From Glycomyces xiaoerkulensis (lineage in GTDB: Bacteria > Actinomycetota > Actinomycetes > Mycobacteriales > Micromonosporaceae): DNA of 64,000 bases. The position numbers and the translations under genes were made by a program. Under the pieces are notes generated by a model, which searched no databases, was not told the DNA's origin, and saw only the letters and a program-made list of their open reading frames with translations. This document shows positions 18,258 to 27,207 of the stretch, piece by piece. Numbering within the stretch: the stretch's first letter is position 1; the number at the start of each line of letters is the position of its first letter. Location: contig NZ_PGGV01000018.1 in the NCBI RefSeq assembly GCF_002798405.1, forward strand, positions 1 to 64,000. The letters are read 5' to 3'.

Positions 18258-19094
18258 ATGGGAGGACCGACCGCGAGCGACAAGGGCGTGCTGCGGCCGC
18301 AGGAGGCCGCACAGCACATCGACCTGCGCAGATACCCGGTCGAGGGCGGGCTGGGGGCGTACGTGGAGCGGTTCTGGGCGGTCCACTGGGCGCTTCCCGA
18401 GGGCGCCTCGTACGAGTCGGTGGTCATCCCCCACCCGTGCGTCAATCTCAGTTTCATGCCGGTGCTCGGCGCCGAGGTCCACGGCCCGGGGACGGCCGTC
18501 TCGCGGCACCCGCTCTCCGGCGAGGGGCGGGTCTTCGGGGTCAAGTTCCGGCCCGGCGGCTTCGTCGCCTTCACCGGGCGGTCGTGGGCCTCCTTCGCCG
18601 ACTGGACGGTCTCGGCCCGCACGGTGTTCGGTCCGGAGGTCGACCACCTGCACTCGAGTGTGGTGGACGGGGGCGACCGGGCGGCGATCGAGGTGGTCAC
18701 GGAGTTCCTGACCGCGCGGACGCCACCGCGGCGCGACCGGCGCTACGAGCTGCTGCTGGAGATCGTGGCGGCGATGCTGGGCGACCGGGGCATCACCCGG
18801 GTCGGCCAGGTGGCCGATCGGTTCGCCACGACGCCCAAGGCGCTCCAGCGGCTGTTCCGGTCCTACGTCGGGCTGGGCCCGAAATGGCTGATCCGCCGGT
18901 ACCGGATGCATGACGCCGCCGACCGGCTCGCGGCCGATCCCGAGGTCGACCTGGCGAGGCTCGCCGCGGAGCTGGGCTGGTCCGACCAGGCCCATTTCAC
19001 GCACGACTTCAAGGACCTGATCGGCTCGCCTCCGGCGGAGTACGCGGCCCAGTGCGCCTCGGCCGGTCGAGCGCTGGTCACGGCGCAGCGGTGA
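18258..19094 (+). CDS. AraC-family transcriptional regulator
   Basis: A 278-residue regulator with an N-terminal DUF6597-like sensing domain (HIDLRRYPVEGGLGAYVERFWAVHW, FRPGGFVAFTG) and a C-terminal AraC double helix-turn-helix (VGQVADRFATTPKALQRLFRSYVGLGPKWLIRRYR, LARLAAELGWSDQAHFTHDFK). ATG 18258 has TAGGAT (18245-18250) seven bases upstream, a leaderless arrangement. The likely target is the divergent VOC gene and its own promoter. Confidence 0.87.
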   Translation: MGGPTASDKGVLRPQEAAQHIDLRRYPVEGGLGAYVERFWAVHWALPEGASYESVVIPHPCVNLSFMPVLGAEVHGPGTAVSRHPLSGEGRVFGVKFRPGGFVAFTGRSWASFADWTVSARTVFGPEVDHLHSSVVDGGDRAAIEVVTEFLTARTPPRRDRRYELLLEIVAAMLGDRGITRVGQVADRFATTPKALQRLFRSYVGLGPKWLIRRYRMHDAADRLAADPEVDLARLAAELGWSDQAHFTHDFKDLIGSPPAEYAAQCASAGRALVTAQR

Positions 19095-19106
19095 GGGTCG
19101 CCGTTC

Positions 19107-20429
19107 CTAAACCTGGGACAGGAAGCGGTGCATGGTGGAGACGCCGAACTCGAGGCCGTCGATCGGGACCCGCTCGTCGATGCCGTGGAACAGGGCGGTG
19201 AAGTCCAGGTCGGCCGGCAGTTTCAGCGGTGCGAACCCGAAGCAGCGGATGCCGATCGAGGCGAAGGCCTTGCCGTCGGTGCCGCCCGAGAGCATGTACG
19301 GGACGGTCGCCGCGCCCGGGTCGGACATGCGGATGGCCCCGGCCATCGCATCGACCAGCGGGCCGTCGAACGAGGTCTCGATGCCGGGCTGGCGGATCTC
19401 GTAGTCGAATTCGATGCCCTCGCCAGCCAGTTCGCGGAGCGTCTCCTCCAGTTCGTCGTTGCGTCCCGGCAGTGAGCGGCAGTCGAGCACGGCCTCGGCG
19501 CCGGAGGGGATGACGTTGGTCTTGTAGCCCGCCTCCAGGCGGGTCGGGTTGGCGGTGTTGCGGAGCGTGGCCCCGACCAGCCGCGCGACCGGGCCGAGCT
19601 TGGCGACCGTCTCGTCGGGCTCGTCGGGGTCGAACTCCACGCCGGTGATCTCCGAGACCGACTCCAGGAACTGGCGGACGGTGGGGGTCATCTCGACCGG
19701 GAATTCGTGCCGTCCGATGTCGGCGACCGCGCGGGACAGGCGGGTGACGGCGTTGTCGTCGTGGAGCATCGAACCGTGCCCGGGGCGGCCGGAGGCGCGC
19801 AGCCGCAGCCAGTCCAGGCCCTTCTCGGCGGTCTGGACGACGTAGACGCGCAGGTCGTTGCTCAGGGTCACCGAGAAACCGCCGACCTCGCCGACCGCTT
19901 CGGTGACCCCTTCGAAGACTTCGCGGTGCTGCTCGACCATGAAGCGGGCGCCATGGTCGGAGCCGGCCTCCTCGTCGGCGGTGAACAGCAGCACCAGGTC
20001 CCGCGGCGGGACCTTCCCGGCGTGCCGCCAGGCGCGGACGACCGCCAGCAGCATCGCGTCGAAGTCCTTCATGTCGACCGCGCCCCGGCCCCACAGGTAG
20101 CCGTCGATGATCTCTCCGGCGAACGGGTCGACGCTCCACTCGCCGGCCTCGGCGGGGACGACGTCGAGGTGGCCGTGGAGCAGCAGGGCCCCGCGGTCGC
20201 GGTCGGCGCCCGGATAGCGGGCGGCCACCGTGGCGCGGCCCGGCAGGGACTCGTAGATGGTCGGCTCCAGGCCGACCTCGGCGAGCTTCTCGGCCACGTA
20301 TTCGGCGGCGGCCCGCTCCCCTTTGGAGGTGTCGGGATCGCCGGTGTTGGTGGTGTCGATGCGGATGAGGTCGCGGGCGATGTCGACGACCTCGTCGGTG
20401 GGGCGGGGCGGGTTCGCGGTTTCAGCCAT
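19107..20429 (-). CDS. M20-family metallopeptidase
   Basis: A 440-residue di-zinc peptidase of the M20 (ArgE/DapE/carboxypeptidase) family. Motifs: LLLHGHLDVVPAE with first metal histidine and aspartate, WGRGAVDMKDFDAMLL, TADEEAGSDHGA with the catalytic and metal glutamates, and a dimerisation domain in the middle. The C-terminal FALFHGIDERVPIDGL-type motif appears as FTALFHGIDERV. It probably hydrolyses small peptides or N-acyl amino acids; the substrate is not determinable. It has no signal peptide, so it is cytoplasmic. Confidence 0.9.
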   Translation of the reverse strand: MAETANPPRPTDEVVDIARDLIRIDTTNTGDPDTSKGERAAAEYVAEKLAEVGLEPTIYESLPGRATVAARYPGADRDRGALLLHGHLDVVPAEAGEWSVDPFAGEIIDGYLWGRGAVDMKDFDAMLLAVVRAWRHAGKVPPRDLVLLFTADEEAGSDHGARFMVEQHREVFEGVTEAVGEVGGFSVTLSNDLRVYVVQTAEKGLDWLRLRASGRPGHGSMLHDDNAVTRLSRAVADIGRHEFPVEMTPTVRQFLESVSEITGVEFDPDEPDETVAKLGPVARLVGATLRNTANPTRLEAGYKTNVIPSGAEAVLDCRSLPGRNDELEETLRELAGEGIEFDYEIRQPGIETSFDGPLVDAMAGAIRMSDPGAATVPYMLSGGTDGKAFASIGIRCFGFAPLKLPADLDFTALFHGIDERVPIDGLEFGVSTMHRFLSQV

Positions 20430-20461
20430 CGTTGATTTCTATCAAGCCGCGTGCCCGCGTA

Positions 20462-21667
20462 TCACGCCGCGGGGCCGGTGGTCGCGCCCGCCTTCAAGCG
20501 GCGGGCGCGCATCCGGGCCCGGCGTTTGGCCGAGATCGGGTCGGCCAGCCGCGGAGCGAGCGGGCCGACGGCGGCCATGATCAGCACGTAGGCGGCGGCC
20601 ATGGCGCCCAATTCCGAATCGAGCCCGGCGGCGACGCCGAGACCGGCGATCACGATGGAGAACTCCCCGCGCGGCAGCAGGACCAGACCGGCGCGCAATC
20701 GGCCGGTGAACGCCGCCCCGGAGTGGCGGGCGGCCCACCAGGCGGTGGCGAACTTCGTGCCGATCGTCACCACCGCCAGCAGCGCGGCGATCGCGAGCAC
20801 GGGCGGCAGTGACCTCGGGTCGGTCTGCAGTCCGAAGTTCACGAAGAATACCGCCGCGAACAGGTTCTTGAGCGGTTCCAGGGTGCGTTCGGCGGTGTGG
20901 GAGACGTCGCCGGAGAGCGCGATGCCGACGAAGAAGGCGCCGACGGCGGCCGAGACGTGGACCTGTTCGGCCAGCCCGGCGACGACCAGGATGACGCCCA
21001 GGACCTTGAGCATGAGGATCTCGTCGCTGGGAGAGTCGAGGAACCTCGACAGCATGGTGCCTCCGCGGGCGGCGACGAAGAACGCCGCGCCGACCGCCAG
21101 CAGCGCCAGCGCCAGGCCCCAGGCCGCCTGCGCGAACGCCAACCCGGCCAGGACGGTGGTGACGATCGGCAGGTAGATCGCCATCACCAGATCCTCGGCC
21201 ACGAGCAGCGAGAGCACGGTCGGCGTCTCGCGGTTGCCGAGCCAGCCCAGATCGGACACGACCTTGGCGATGATGCCCGAGGAGGAGATGTAGGTGACCC
21301 CGCCGAATACGACCGCGGCCAGCGGCCCCCAGCCGAGCAGGAGCGCGCAGATCACCCCGGGGGAGGCGTTGAGGACCAGATCGACGATCGCGCCCCTCCA
21401 GGAGGTGCGCATGGTGCCGAGCAGTTCGCGCGGGGTGTATTCGAGGCCGAGGGTGAACAGGAGCAGGACGATCCCGATCTCGGCCCCGATGTCGAGAAAG
21501 CTCGCGATCTGTTCGAGGTCGTGGAGGCCGCCGGTACCGAAGGCCAGCCCCGCGAGCAGGTAGAGGGGGATGGCCGAAATCCCGAAGCGGCCGGCGACCG
21601 CGCCCAGGATGCCCAGGCCCAGGATCAGCAGCCCCAACTGCAGGAAGATTTCGACGAGGTGGTGCAT
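20462..21667 (-). CDS. khtU: CPA2-type potassium/proton antiporter membrane subunit
   Basis: A 401-residue membrane protein with about 12 spans of the Na+/H+ exchanger fold, typical of KefB/KhtU potassium efflux systems. GLEYTPRELLGTMRTSWRGA, SSSGIIAKVVSDLGWLGNRETPTVLSLLVAEDL (with the conserved acidic residue) and LLPRGEFSIVIAGLG are characteristic. ATG 21667 lies two bases after the khtT stop, so the pair is coupled. It lacks its own C-terminal nucleotide-binding domain; KhtT supplies regulation. Confidence 0.92.
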   Translation of the reverse strand: MHHLVEIFLQLGLLILGLGILGAVAGRFGISAIPLYLLAGLAFGTGGLHDLEQIASFLDIGAEIGIVLLLFTLGLEYTPRELLGTMRTSWRGAIVDLVLNASPGVICALLLGWGPLAAVVFGGVTYISSSGIIAKVVSDLGWLGNRETPTVLSLLVAEDLVMAIYLPIVTTVLAGLAFAQAAWGLALALLAVGAAFFVAARGGTMLSRFLDSPSDEILMLKVLGVILVVAGLAEQVHVSAAVGAFFVGIALSGDVSHTAERTLEPLKNLFAAVFFVNFGLQTDPRSLPPVLAIAALLAVVTIGTKFATAWWAARHSGAAFTGRLRAGLVLLPRGEFSIVIAGLGVAAGLDSELGAMAAAYVLIMAAVGPLAPRLADPISAKRRARMRARRLKAGATTGPAA

Positions 21668-21669
21668 GA

Positions 21670-22155
21670 CTACTCGCGCCCGCGCAGGATGCGGTCGACT
21701 TGGTCCACGGCCTCCTCGGTGCCGATGGTGACCAGCCGGTCGCCCACACGGAGGGGCTCCGAGGGGGCCGGGCCGGTCTCGACCCCGTCGTCGCGGACGA
21801 TCGCGACGATCGAGGCGCCGGTGCGGGTCCTGGCGCGGGTGTCGCCGAGCGGCCGGTCGGCGTACGGGCTGGTGGCGCCGACCTTCACCTGCCGTGAAAC
21901 GAGGTTGTCGATCTCGTGGTGCAGGCGGTTGAGCTTCTCGACGATGCGTGCGCCGCCGAGCAGCTCCCCCACCGAGGCCGACTCGTCGGCGTCGAGGACG
22001 ATGCACTCCAGGGCCGAGTCCGGATCGTCGGGGTCGTAGAGGATGAAGTCGCGGCGGCCCTCACGGTGGGCGACGATGCCGAGGTGCACGCCCCGTTTCG
22101 TCTCGAACTCGAACCGGACACCGATGCCGGGCAGTTCGGTGCGCTCCACGTCCAC
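21670..22155 (-). CDS. khtT: Potassium/proton antiporter regulatory subunit (RCK_C/TrkA_C)
   Basis: A 161-residue cytoplasmic protein. The N-terminal half (ELPGIGVRFEFETKRGVHLGIVAHREGRRDF) resembles the KhtT N-domain, and the C-terminal half (GASIVAIVRDDGVETGPAPSEPLRVGDRLVTIGT) is a TrkA_C ligand-binding domain. KhtT homologues gate the antiporter in response to cyclic-di-AMP and pH. The GTG start follows GGAG with six bases spacing. Confidence 0.9.
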   Translation of the reverse strand: MDVERTELPGIGVRFEFETKRGVHLGIVAHREGRRDFILYDPDDPDSALECIVLDADESASVGELLGGARIVEKLNRLHHEIDNLVSRQVKVGATSPYADRPLGDTRARTRTGASIVAIVRDDGVETGPAPSEPLRVGDRLVTIGTEEAVDQVDRILRGRE

Positions 22156-22256
22156 GGTCGGTCAACTCCTTCGTCGTCGGTACGAAGGGAACGGTACCCC
22201 AGCGCGGCGCGGCGGCCCATCGGCCGGTGAGTGCTCGCTCCGGCCGGTCGCGGTCG

Positions 22257-23222
22257 TCAGGCGGAGGGCTCGATCCGGTCGAGGACGTCGAGGATGCGGC
22301 GGCCCATGGCGGCGTGGGCCTGGACGGCCGGGTGGGTGGCGCCGTAGTCGTCGTGGTGGCCGTCGAGCTGTGCCATCAGGGAGTAGACCAGGACCGGCGC
22401 GCCGTCGTCGCCGAAGACGAGGCCGGACTCGTTGCGGGTCGGGCCGTCGGCGCCGTACTTCAGGGCGATGCGGGAGCGTTCGGCCGAGGACATGTTGCGC
22501 CGGAAGCCGTCGTGGTAGCCGGACAGTCCTCGGAGGATGCCGAGCAGGAAGCCGCCGGCGGCCTGCGAGAGCAGGTCGCCTCCGGCGAGGCGGACGAGCA
22601 GGTCGGTGGTCTCGGCGGGGGTGGTCTCGCCCAGTCCCATGCGGTTCGGGTCGCTGTCGCTGGGGACGACGCGGGTGTCGGTGAAGCCCTTGGCTTCGAG
22701 GGTCCGGTTGACCTCCTCGGGCGCGCAGAGCAGCCCGCACAGCCGCACCGCGGTATTGTCGGAGGGCATCAGGAGGGTGACCAGGACGTTCGCGACCGTG
22801 AGCTCGTCGCCGTAGGCGGTCTGGTGGAAGTACAGGCCCGAGCCTTCGATGACCAGGTCGGGGTCGAGGGTGATCCGGTCGTCGAGGGCGAGTTCGCCGC
22901 GGTCGACCTTGTCGAGCACGGCCACGGCGATGCCGAGCTTGTTGACGCTGGCGGCGGTCCTCCGGGCGCCGGAGTCGGTGTCGACGGCGGCGGTCCGCTC
23001 GGCGCCGTCGAGGAGGGTGATCTTCGCCTGCCAGGTCCCGCCGGCGCGGGTCGATTCGGCCTCGAAGATCCGCCGGATGCGGTCGGCGGCGCCCGCCGCG
23101 TCGTAGACGGGGTCGGGTTCCAGCGGCACGGTGTCCACCAGTGCGCACCCCGTCCCCGCACCGACCGTGGCGCCGAGGGCCGTCAGGCCCGCGCCGAACT
23201 TGAACACACCGCGTCGCTGCAT
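22257..23222 (-). CDS. Class A beta-lactamase-like serine hydrolase, exported
   Basis: A 321-residue exported protein. The N-terminus MQRRGVFKFGAG is a twin-arginine signal, and Cys26 in GAGTGC could be a weak lipobox. The fold shows SVNK (Ser92, Lys95), SDN (154-156) and a KYG segment late in the chain, the three active-site elements of class A beta-lactamases and D-Ala-D-Ala-hydrolysing relatives. The usual glutamate-containing omega loop is not obvious to me, so true beta-lactamase activity is uncertain. ATG 23222 is chosen because GGAAGGA precedes it; ATG 23240 is an upstream alternative. Confidence 0.8.
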   Translation of the reverse strand: MQRRGVFKFGAGLTALGATVGAGTGCALVDTVPLEPDPVYDAAGAADRIRRIFEAESTRAGGTWQAKITLLDGAERTAAVDTDSGARRTAASVNKLGIAVAVLDKVDRGELALDDRITLDPDLVIEGSGLYFHQTAYGDELTVANVLVTLLMPSDNTAVRLCGLLCAPEEVNRTLEAKGFTDTRVVPSDSDPNRMGLGETTPAETTDLLVRLAGGDLLSQAAGGFLLGILRGLSGYHDGFRRNMSSAERSRIALKYGADGPTRNESGLVFGDDGAPVLVYSLMAQLDGHHDDYGATHPAVQAHAAMGRRILDVLDRIEPSA

Positions 23223-23377
23223 CGTGTCCTTCCGTTGCACCCCAATACATTTGGTGCAATCAAGCTATATGACGCGCGGCGTCTTGTACAGGTTGGCCCG
23301 GCTATCGGCCTCTGTAGGCGGATCTTCGTCGATCCGTCCGCCTCATGGGACTCGAATCGGTGCCCGCGCCGGCTGAC

Positions 23378-23435
23378 TTGACAGTCTAGGACGTCCGTCC
23401 TAGACTTCGAAGCCGTCGGTAGGACGACCGTCCTA
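23378..23435 (+). promoter_or_regulatory. Promoter and double TetR-type operator of the OYE operon
   Basis: TTGACA (23378-23383) and TAGACT (23401-23406) are 17 bases apart. A perfect palindrome TCTAGGACG-TC-CGTCCTAGA (23385-23404) spans the spacer, and a second copy TAGGACG-AC-CGTCCTA (23420-23435) lies 33 bp downstream, centre to centre, on the same helix face. Such paired sites fit repression by the TetR protein encoded in the same operon at 24560. Confidence 0.82.
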
Positions 23436-23465
23436 ACCGCGATCGGAATACCACTGGAGGCAACT

Positions 23466-24563
23466 GTGACCGCCGATCTGTTCGAGCCGACCGTCGTGGG
23501 CGACCTGAAGGTGCCGAATCGGCTCGCGATGGCGCCGATGACCCGCAACCGGGCCGACCGCCGGGGGCGCGCCACGGCCATGATGGCCGCCTACTACCGG
23601 CAGCGCGCGACCGCCGGGCTGATCGTGTCGGAGTCGATCCCGATCTCGCCCATGGGCGTGGGCTACCCCTACACACCGGGCCTCTACGAGCAGGACCAGA
23701 TGGAATCCTGGCGGGCGGTGACCGACGCCGTCCACGAATCCGGGGGCCGCATCTTCGCCCAGCTCCAGCACTGCGGACGGATCTCCCACCCCAGCATGCT
23801 GCCGGGCGGGGCCGCGCCGGTGGCGCCGTCTCCGATCAAACCGTCCGGCAACGCGATCACCTACGAGGGCATGCGGGAGTTCGTGACCCCGCGCGCGCTC
23901 GAGGCCGACCGGATCGGCGAGGTGGTCACCGAGTTCTCGACGGCCGCGCGACTGGCCGCCGAGGCTGGATTCGACGGGATCGAGGTGCACGGCGCGAACG
24001 GGTACCTGCTCGACCAGTTCCTGCGCGACCGGACCAATCGCCGCTCCGACCGGTACGGCGGGAGCGTGGAGAACCGGATGCGGCTGCTCGAGGAGGTACT
24101 CGACGCGGTGACGCGAACATGGCCGACCGACCGGGTCGGCCTTCGCCTCAGCCCGGACAACAGCTTCAACTCGATCTCCGATTCCGATCCGCAACGGCAC
24201 TTCGACCACGTTCTCCGGCGTCTCAGCGATCGCCACCGGCTCGCCTACCTGCACCTCCTCGAAGGCGACATGGGCGGAGGCGGCGGGCCGGTCGACTACG
24301 CCGCCCTGCGACGGTCGTACAACGGCGTCTACATCGCCAACAACGGCTACGATCTCGATCGCGCCCGGAGGGCGGTCCGATCCGGCCACGCCGACCTGGT
24401 GGCCTTCGGCGCACCCTTCCTGGCCAATCCGGACCTCGTCGCCCGCTACCGCGAGGGCCTGCCGCTCAACCGGCCGGACTCGGCGACGTTCTACCAGGGC
24501 GGATCGACCGGCTACACCGACTACCCGGTCTACGGCACCGACCGACAGGGAGGAACACGATGA
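23466..24563 (+). CDS. Old yellow enzyme-family FMN oxidoreductase (NemA-like)
   Basis: A 365-residue ene-reductase. MAPMTRNRADRRG, QLQHCGRISHPSM, GFDGIEVHGANGYLLDQFLRDRTNRRSDRYGG and IANNGYD match the NemA/xenobiotic reductase group; His and Asn in VHGANGYL bind the substrate. These flavoproteins reduce activated double bonds and nitro compounds using NADPH. The GTG start follows GGAGG at five bases. It is the first gene of an operon and overlaps the TetR gene by ATGA. Confidence 0.92.
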   Translation: MTADLFEPTVVGDLKVPNRLAMAPMTRNRADRRGRATAMMAAYYRQRATAGLIVSESIPISPMGVGYPYTPGLYEQDQMESWRAVTDAVHESGGRIFAQLQHCGRISHPSMLPGGAAPVAPSPIKPSGNAITYEGMREFVTPRALEADRIGEVVTEFSTAARLAAEAGFDGIEVHGANGYLLDQFLRDRTNRRSDRYGGSVENRMRLLEEVLDAVTRTWPTDRVGLRLSPDNSFNSISDSDPQRHFDHVLRRLSDRHRLAYLHLLEGDMGGGGGPVDYAALRRSYNGVYIANNGYDLDRARRAVRSGHADLVAFGAPFLANPDLVARYREGLPLNRPDSATFYQGGSTGYTDYPVYGTDRQGGTR

Positions 24564-25138
24564 CCACCAGCATCACTCGAGAACAGATCGTGCACGCCGC
24601 CGACGACCTCTTCTATCGTCGAGGCTTCGAGCACACCTCGTTCACCGACATCGCCCGCGCCGTCGAGATCTCGAAGGGCAACATCTACTACCACTTCAAG
24701 ACCATGGCCGAGGTCCTCCGCGCCGTGATCGAGGCCCGCCTGCAATCCAAGCGGGACATGCTGCGGCGCTGGGAGGCCGAAGAACCGACCGCTCGCGGGC
24801 GGATCGAGCGATACATCGACATCGTCACGGTCAACGGCCCCGACATCGAGCGATACGGCTGCCCGGTCGGGACCCTCACCACCGAGCTCGCCAAGCTCGC
24901 CCACCCCTGCCGCGACGAGGCCGTCGAGATCTTGACGCTGTTCCGGACCTGGCTGCGCGACCAGTTCGTCCGACTCGGCCAAGCGGACGACGCCGACGAA
25001 CTGGCCATGCGAGTGCTCTCGGCCAGCCAGGGCATCGCCACCCTCTCCAACGCCTACCAGGACCGGGCGTTCGTGCAGCGCGAGGTGGCCGACCTTCGCG
25101 CCTGGCTCCGGACGCTCGAAACGGTCGCACACGAATGA
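24560..25138 (+). CDS. TetR-family regulator, NemR-like
   Basis: A 192-residue repressor with an N-terminal helix-turn-helix (FTDIARAVEISKGNIYYHFKTMAEVL) and a single cysteine pair region, ERYGCPVGTLTTELAK, resembling the redox- and electrophile-sensing cysteine of NemR. It is co-transcribed with the old yellow enzyme gene, as with nemR-nemA in enterobacteria although gene order differs. It likely binds the two palindromes upstream of 23466 and releases DNA on electrophile stress; this is inferred. Confidence 0.88.
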   Translation: MTTSITREQIVHAADDLFYRRGFEHTSFTDIARAVEISKGNIYYHFKTMAEVLRAVIEARLQSKRDMLRRWEAEEPTARGRIERYIDIVTVNGPDIERYGCPVGTLTTELAKLAHPCRDEAVEILTLFRTWLRDQFVRLGQADDADELAMRVLSASQGIATLSNAYQDRAFVQREVADLRAWLRTLETVAHE

Positions 25139-25190
25139 GCCCGCAGGGGCCACCGCAACCGAACACACCGACAGAACGGGAATCCGAATC

Positions 25191-25478
25191 ATGTTCATTG
25201 TCCTATTGCGCATCGGCGACAAGGCCAAGGCCGCCGAGCACATGCACGCCCACCTGCAGTGGATCGCCGACGGCTTCGCCGACCGGGTCTTCCTGCTGAC
25301 CGGCAACCTCGAATCCGCGACCGGCGGCGCGGTGATCGCCCACCGGCTCAGCCGAACCGAACTCGAGCGGCGCCTCGACGACGACCCGCTGGTCGCCCAC
25401 CGCATCGCCGAACCGGACATCATCGAGATCGCTCCCGGCCGGGTCGACGAACGCCTCGGATTCCTGCAGGAGGCCTGA
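25191..25478 (+). CDS. YciI-family protein
   Basis: A 95-residue YCII-related ferredoxin-like protein: MFIVLLRIGDKAKAAEHMHAHLQWI has the conserved histidine positions and FLLTGNLE follows. The YciI family often acts as a small dechlorinating or muconolactone-isomerase-like enzyme; here no activity can be assigned. It lies 52 bases after the TetR gene and four bases before tag, and probably belongs to the same operon. Confidence 0.82.
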   Translation: MFIVLLRIGDKAKAAEHMHAHLQWIADGFADRVFLLTGNLESATGGAVIAHRLSRTELERRLDDDPLVAHRIAEPDIIEIAPGRVDERLGFLQEA

Positions 25479-25482
25479 TCGG

Positions 25483-26103
25483 ATGTTCACCGGCCCGGAC
25501 GGCCGCCCCCGATGCCGATGGGCGGCGGGAGCCCCGGAGTTCCTCGCATACCACGACACCGAATGGGGCTTCCCGGTCGACGACGACACCGCACTGTTCG
25601 AGAAACTGAGCCTCGAGGCGTTCCAGTCAGGACTCAGTTGGCGCACCATCCTCGCGAAACGACCGGGCTTCCGCGCGGCCTTCGCCGACTTCGACTGCAA
25701 CGCGATCGGCGGGTTCACCGAGGCCGATGTCGACCGGCTGCTGCACGACCCCGGCATCGTGCGCCACCGGGGCAAGATCGAAGCGGTCGTCAACAATGCC
25801 GGACGCGCCCTCGAACTGATCGCGGCCCACGGTTCGCTGGCGGCCTATCTCTGGAGCTACGAGCCGGACCCGAACCAGGCCGAGCCGCCGCAATCCCGAT
25901 CGACGTCACCGGAATCGGCGGCCCTGTCCCGCGATCTCAAAAAGCGCGGCTGGCGATTCGTCGGCCCCACCACCGCGTTCGCATTCATGCAGGCCATGGG
26001 TCTTGTCAACGACCACGAGTCCGGCTGCGCGTTCCGCCCCGAAGCGGCCGACCGCCGCAGGGCGTTCACCCCGCCCCGACTCGAGACCGACCGCGGCCGG
26101 TGA
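25483..26103 (+). CDS. tag: DNA-3-methyladenine glycosylase I
   Basis: A 206-residue base-excision enzyme that removes 3-methyladenine. RCRWAAGAPEFLAYHDTEWGFPVDDD, LSLEAFQSGLSWRTILAKRPGFRAAF and MQAMGLVNDHESGCAF contain the zinc Cys/His ligands and the helix-hairpin-helix core. An AGGAGGCCTGATCGG site precedes ATG. Grouping with an electrophile-induced reductase suggests a shared alkylation or electrophile stress response. Confidence 0.94.
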   Translation: MFTGPDGRPRCRWAAGAPEFLAYHDTEWGFPVDDDTALFEKLSLEAFQSGLSWRTILAKRPGFRAAFADFDCNAIGGFTEADVDRLLHDPGIVRHRGKIEAVVNNAGRALELIAAHGSLAAYLWSYEPDPNQAEPPQSRSTSPESAALSRDLKKRGWRFVGPTTAFAFMQAMGLVNDHESGCAFRPEAADRRRAFTPPRLETDRGR

Positions 26104-26118
26104 CGGGGAGCCGGTCGA

Positions 26119-27009
26119 TCAGGGAGCCACGACCGGCTCGATCCGGTCGAGCACGAAGTTGTTCACCTGCTCGGGGACCTGGAGGCGCGGCTCGGATTCG
26201 TAGACGGCGCGCACGTCGGCGGCCGTCTCGGGGTCGGCGGTAAGCGAGGCGAGCCGATCCAGCAGGCCGGCCGGTTCGGCGTCCACCGACCCTCCGGGCG
26301 GCACCATGGGACCCCAGAAGTCCCAGGGCAGCATCTCCATGCCGGCCAGCGCGGCGACGTCCTTGAGGTGGTCGTTGACGATCCAGTGCAAGCCGCCGAA
26401 CTCCCTGTGGGCGGCGAAGCCGCAGTGGTCGGGATCGAGCCGGCCCTCGCGGTAGCGCCGCCACGCCTCGCCACCGACGACGAACTCGTCCCGGGTGAGG
26501 CGGAGCGGGTCGATCGCGACCGGGAGTCCGGACTTCTGGACGGAGTCGATCTGGGGGTCGCTCAGGATCCATTCGGACCGGTCGGCGTCCCATCGCTCGA
26601 CGACCCAGTGGTCTTCGTACCAGTCGGGCTGGAAGTAGGTGGCGAAGCCGCAGCGGGCTCGGGCGGGGACGCCGTGGGCGCGGAGGGCGGCCACGGCGAT
26701 GACGGTGAAGTGGCAGCAGCAACCGCCGAACCGGTCGGCCGGTTCGCGGCGTTCGGTCAGGGGGCGCCCATCGGCCAGGAGCCGGCCGAGGATGTGCTCG
26801 ACGGATCGCAGGTGGGCGGTCTCGGTGTATCCGGGTTCGCGGTCGAGCCCGTAGAGGTCCGGGAGGTATTCGTGGATCACCAGCCCTTGGACGGCCTCGA
26901 ACAGCGCCGGGACGTCGGCCGGGAGTGCGCGGAGGGCGTCGTGGTGGGCTCCGGCGCCGGTGAGGCGGCCGGGACGGGTGTAGTGGGCGAGGGTGTCCTG
27001 ATCGGTCAC
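26119..27009 (-). CDS. Transglutaminase-like domain protein
   Basis: A 296-residue cytoplasmic protein with a transglutaminase core: FGGCCCHFTVIAVAALRAHGVPARARCGFATYF (catalytic cysteine about residue 93), DHWVVERW (histidine) and SDPQID (aspartate). Bacterial members are usually peptidases or amidases rather than cross-linkers. GTG 27009 is chosen because GGAGG lies five bases upstream. The 27010-27207 gap to the next gene holds nothing that I can identify. Confidence 0.8.
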   Translation of the reverse strand: MTDQDTLAHYTRPGRLTGAGAHHDALRALPADVPALFEAVQGLVIHEYLPDLYGLDREPGYTETAHLRSVEHILGRLLADGRPLTERREPADRFGGCCCHFTVIAVAALRAHGVPARARCGFATYFQPDWYEDHWVVERWDADRSEWILSDPQIDSVQKSGLPVAIDPLRLTRDEFVVGGEAWRRYREGRLDPDHCGFAAHREFGGLHWIVNDHLKDVAALAGMEMLPWDFWGPMVPPGGSVDAEPAGLLDRLASLTADPETAADVRAVYESEPRLQVPEQVNNFVLDRIEPVVAP

Positions 27010-27207
27010 GGGGGCCTCCTTCAGTGGCTTCCCGCAGCATACTGAGATGTCCTCTCTTTCGGGGGCGGCGGGCGACGGCTCGTCCGCTTCGGCGGCCGCC
27101 GCCCGTCTGCTCTCGTCGAGCACCGCAGTGCCGTGTTCCGGTCACGTCTCATGCAGGCGCCTGCGCGGCTCAGGCCGGGACCGCGCGGCCCCGGAGCCGA
27201 GCACCGT

